This document shows positions 63,847-64,000 of a stretch of DNA of 64,000 bases, one piece after another. The stretch is from positions 1 to 64,000 of the forward strand of contig JAKPTE010000016.1 in NCBI GenBank assembly GCA_029571215.1. Direction: 5' to 3'. A program made the translations under genes and the position numbers. Position 1 is the stretch's first letter, and each line of letters starts with the position of its first letter. This DNA comes from Bacteroidota bacterium. Its GTDB lineage: Bacteria; Bacteroidota; Bacteroidia; Bacteroidales; JAAYUG01. The notes below the pieces were generated by a model. That model was not told where the DNA came from and did not search any database. It was given only the letters and a program-made list of their open reading frames with translations.

Positions 63847-64000
63847 ATGAGCAAAAATTTCAATCCAAACCCGTCATCAGGAGCCGTATACGGTCTCGGC
63901 TTGATTGGCGCAGCCGTTTATTTTATTTCTCATGCGACCGGTTTCTGGATGGGAGTGCTGGGCTTTCTGAAAGCCATTGTATGGCCTGCATTTCTTATTT
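63847..64000 (+). CDS. Small membrane protein, 3' end cut by the window
   Basis: Partial gene; 51 codons are visible from ATG 63847. The protein starts MSKNFNPNPSSGAVYGLGLI and continues with a hydrophobic, Gly- and Ala-rich stretch (AAVYFISHATGFWMGVLGFL). It resembles a conserved short inner-membrane protein of unknown function found in several phyla, where the full length is about 60 residues. TACCTTTC at 63766-63773 is a one-mismatch -7 box. The 256 bp between the tRNA terminator and this gene hold nothing else recognisable. Confidence 0.7.
   Translation, partial: MSKNFNPNPSSGAVYGLGLIGAAVYFISHATGFWMGVLGFLKAIVWPAFLI

Overview
The window looks like chromosome of an anaerobic or facultative Bacteroidota, most likely Bacteroidales-related. 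The evidence is the housekeeping gene set (DUF349 protein, GldI-like FKBP lipoproteins, DUF5916 protein, GH95 fucosidase, a Bacteroidetes-style M14 peptidase) and the many promoters with the phylum's TTTG / TAnnTTTG -33/-7 elements. GC content is moderate, coding density is high, and there is no prophage, transposase or CRISPR array. The sequence opens with a REP-like intergenic palindrome cluster and ends inside a small membrane-protein gene.

Layout: (a) 0.3-8 kb holds an SPFH protein, a secreted CE7-type esterase, a PflX-like radical SAM protein, a phosphotriesterase-family lipoprotein and a secreted GH95 alpha-fucosidase. (b) 8.3-15.5 kb is a tight six-gene operon for a complex I / group 4 hydrogenase-like membrane complex (hyfB, C, E, F, G and a ferredoxin-hyfI fusion). 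Its large subunit lacks the NiFe-site CxxC motifs, and its small subunit has lost three of the four cysteines of the proximal [4Fe-4S] cluster. It is therefore an Ehr-type complex, and the most unusual system here. (c) 15.6-26 kb has exported proteins (M1 peptidase, DUF5916 protein, putative deacetylase-like protein, POTRA/barrel outer-membrane protein) with mscL, a GNAT-like gene and a peroxiredoxin. (d) 26-33 kb encodes the AddA/AddB helicase-nuclease pair with a YhcC-like radical SAM gene between them.

(e) 33.4-35.2 kb encodes a two-helix K+ channel-like pore fused to 19 gapless 12-residue repeats. (f) 35-47 kb is housekeeping: trmD, hsp20 with a repeated TGTCA operator candidate, DUF349, pyrG, yidC, ribH, a TPR protein, and an overlapping recF-dciA-tilS operon. 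(g) 46.8-47.0 kb holds a non-coding, highly structured transcript candidate of about 190 nt with its own -7 box, a 17-bp long-range closing stem and a terminator. (h) 47-58 kb: TPR protein, M14 peptidase, Mut7-C RNase, APC permease, ndk, nrnA, two FKBP lipoproteins, RsmI-like methyltransferase and an MBL-fold hydrolase. (i) 58-63.4 kb: two different LeuC-LeuD fusion hydro-lyases on either side of asnA, the first with altered catalytic motifs. It is followed by tRNA-Arg(UCU).

Several ORF-track starts lie inside or upstream of perfect -7 boxes. They were moved to the first sensible codon downstream (recF, the TPR gene before ribH, ndk, the MBL hydrolase, the first leuCD fusion).
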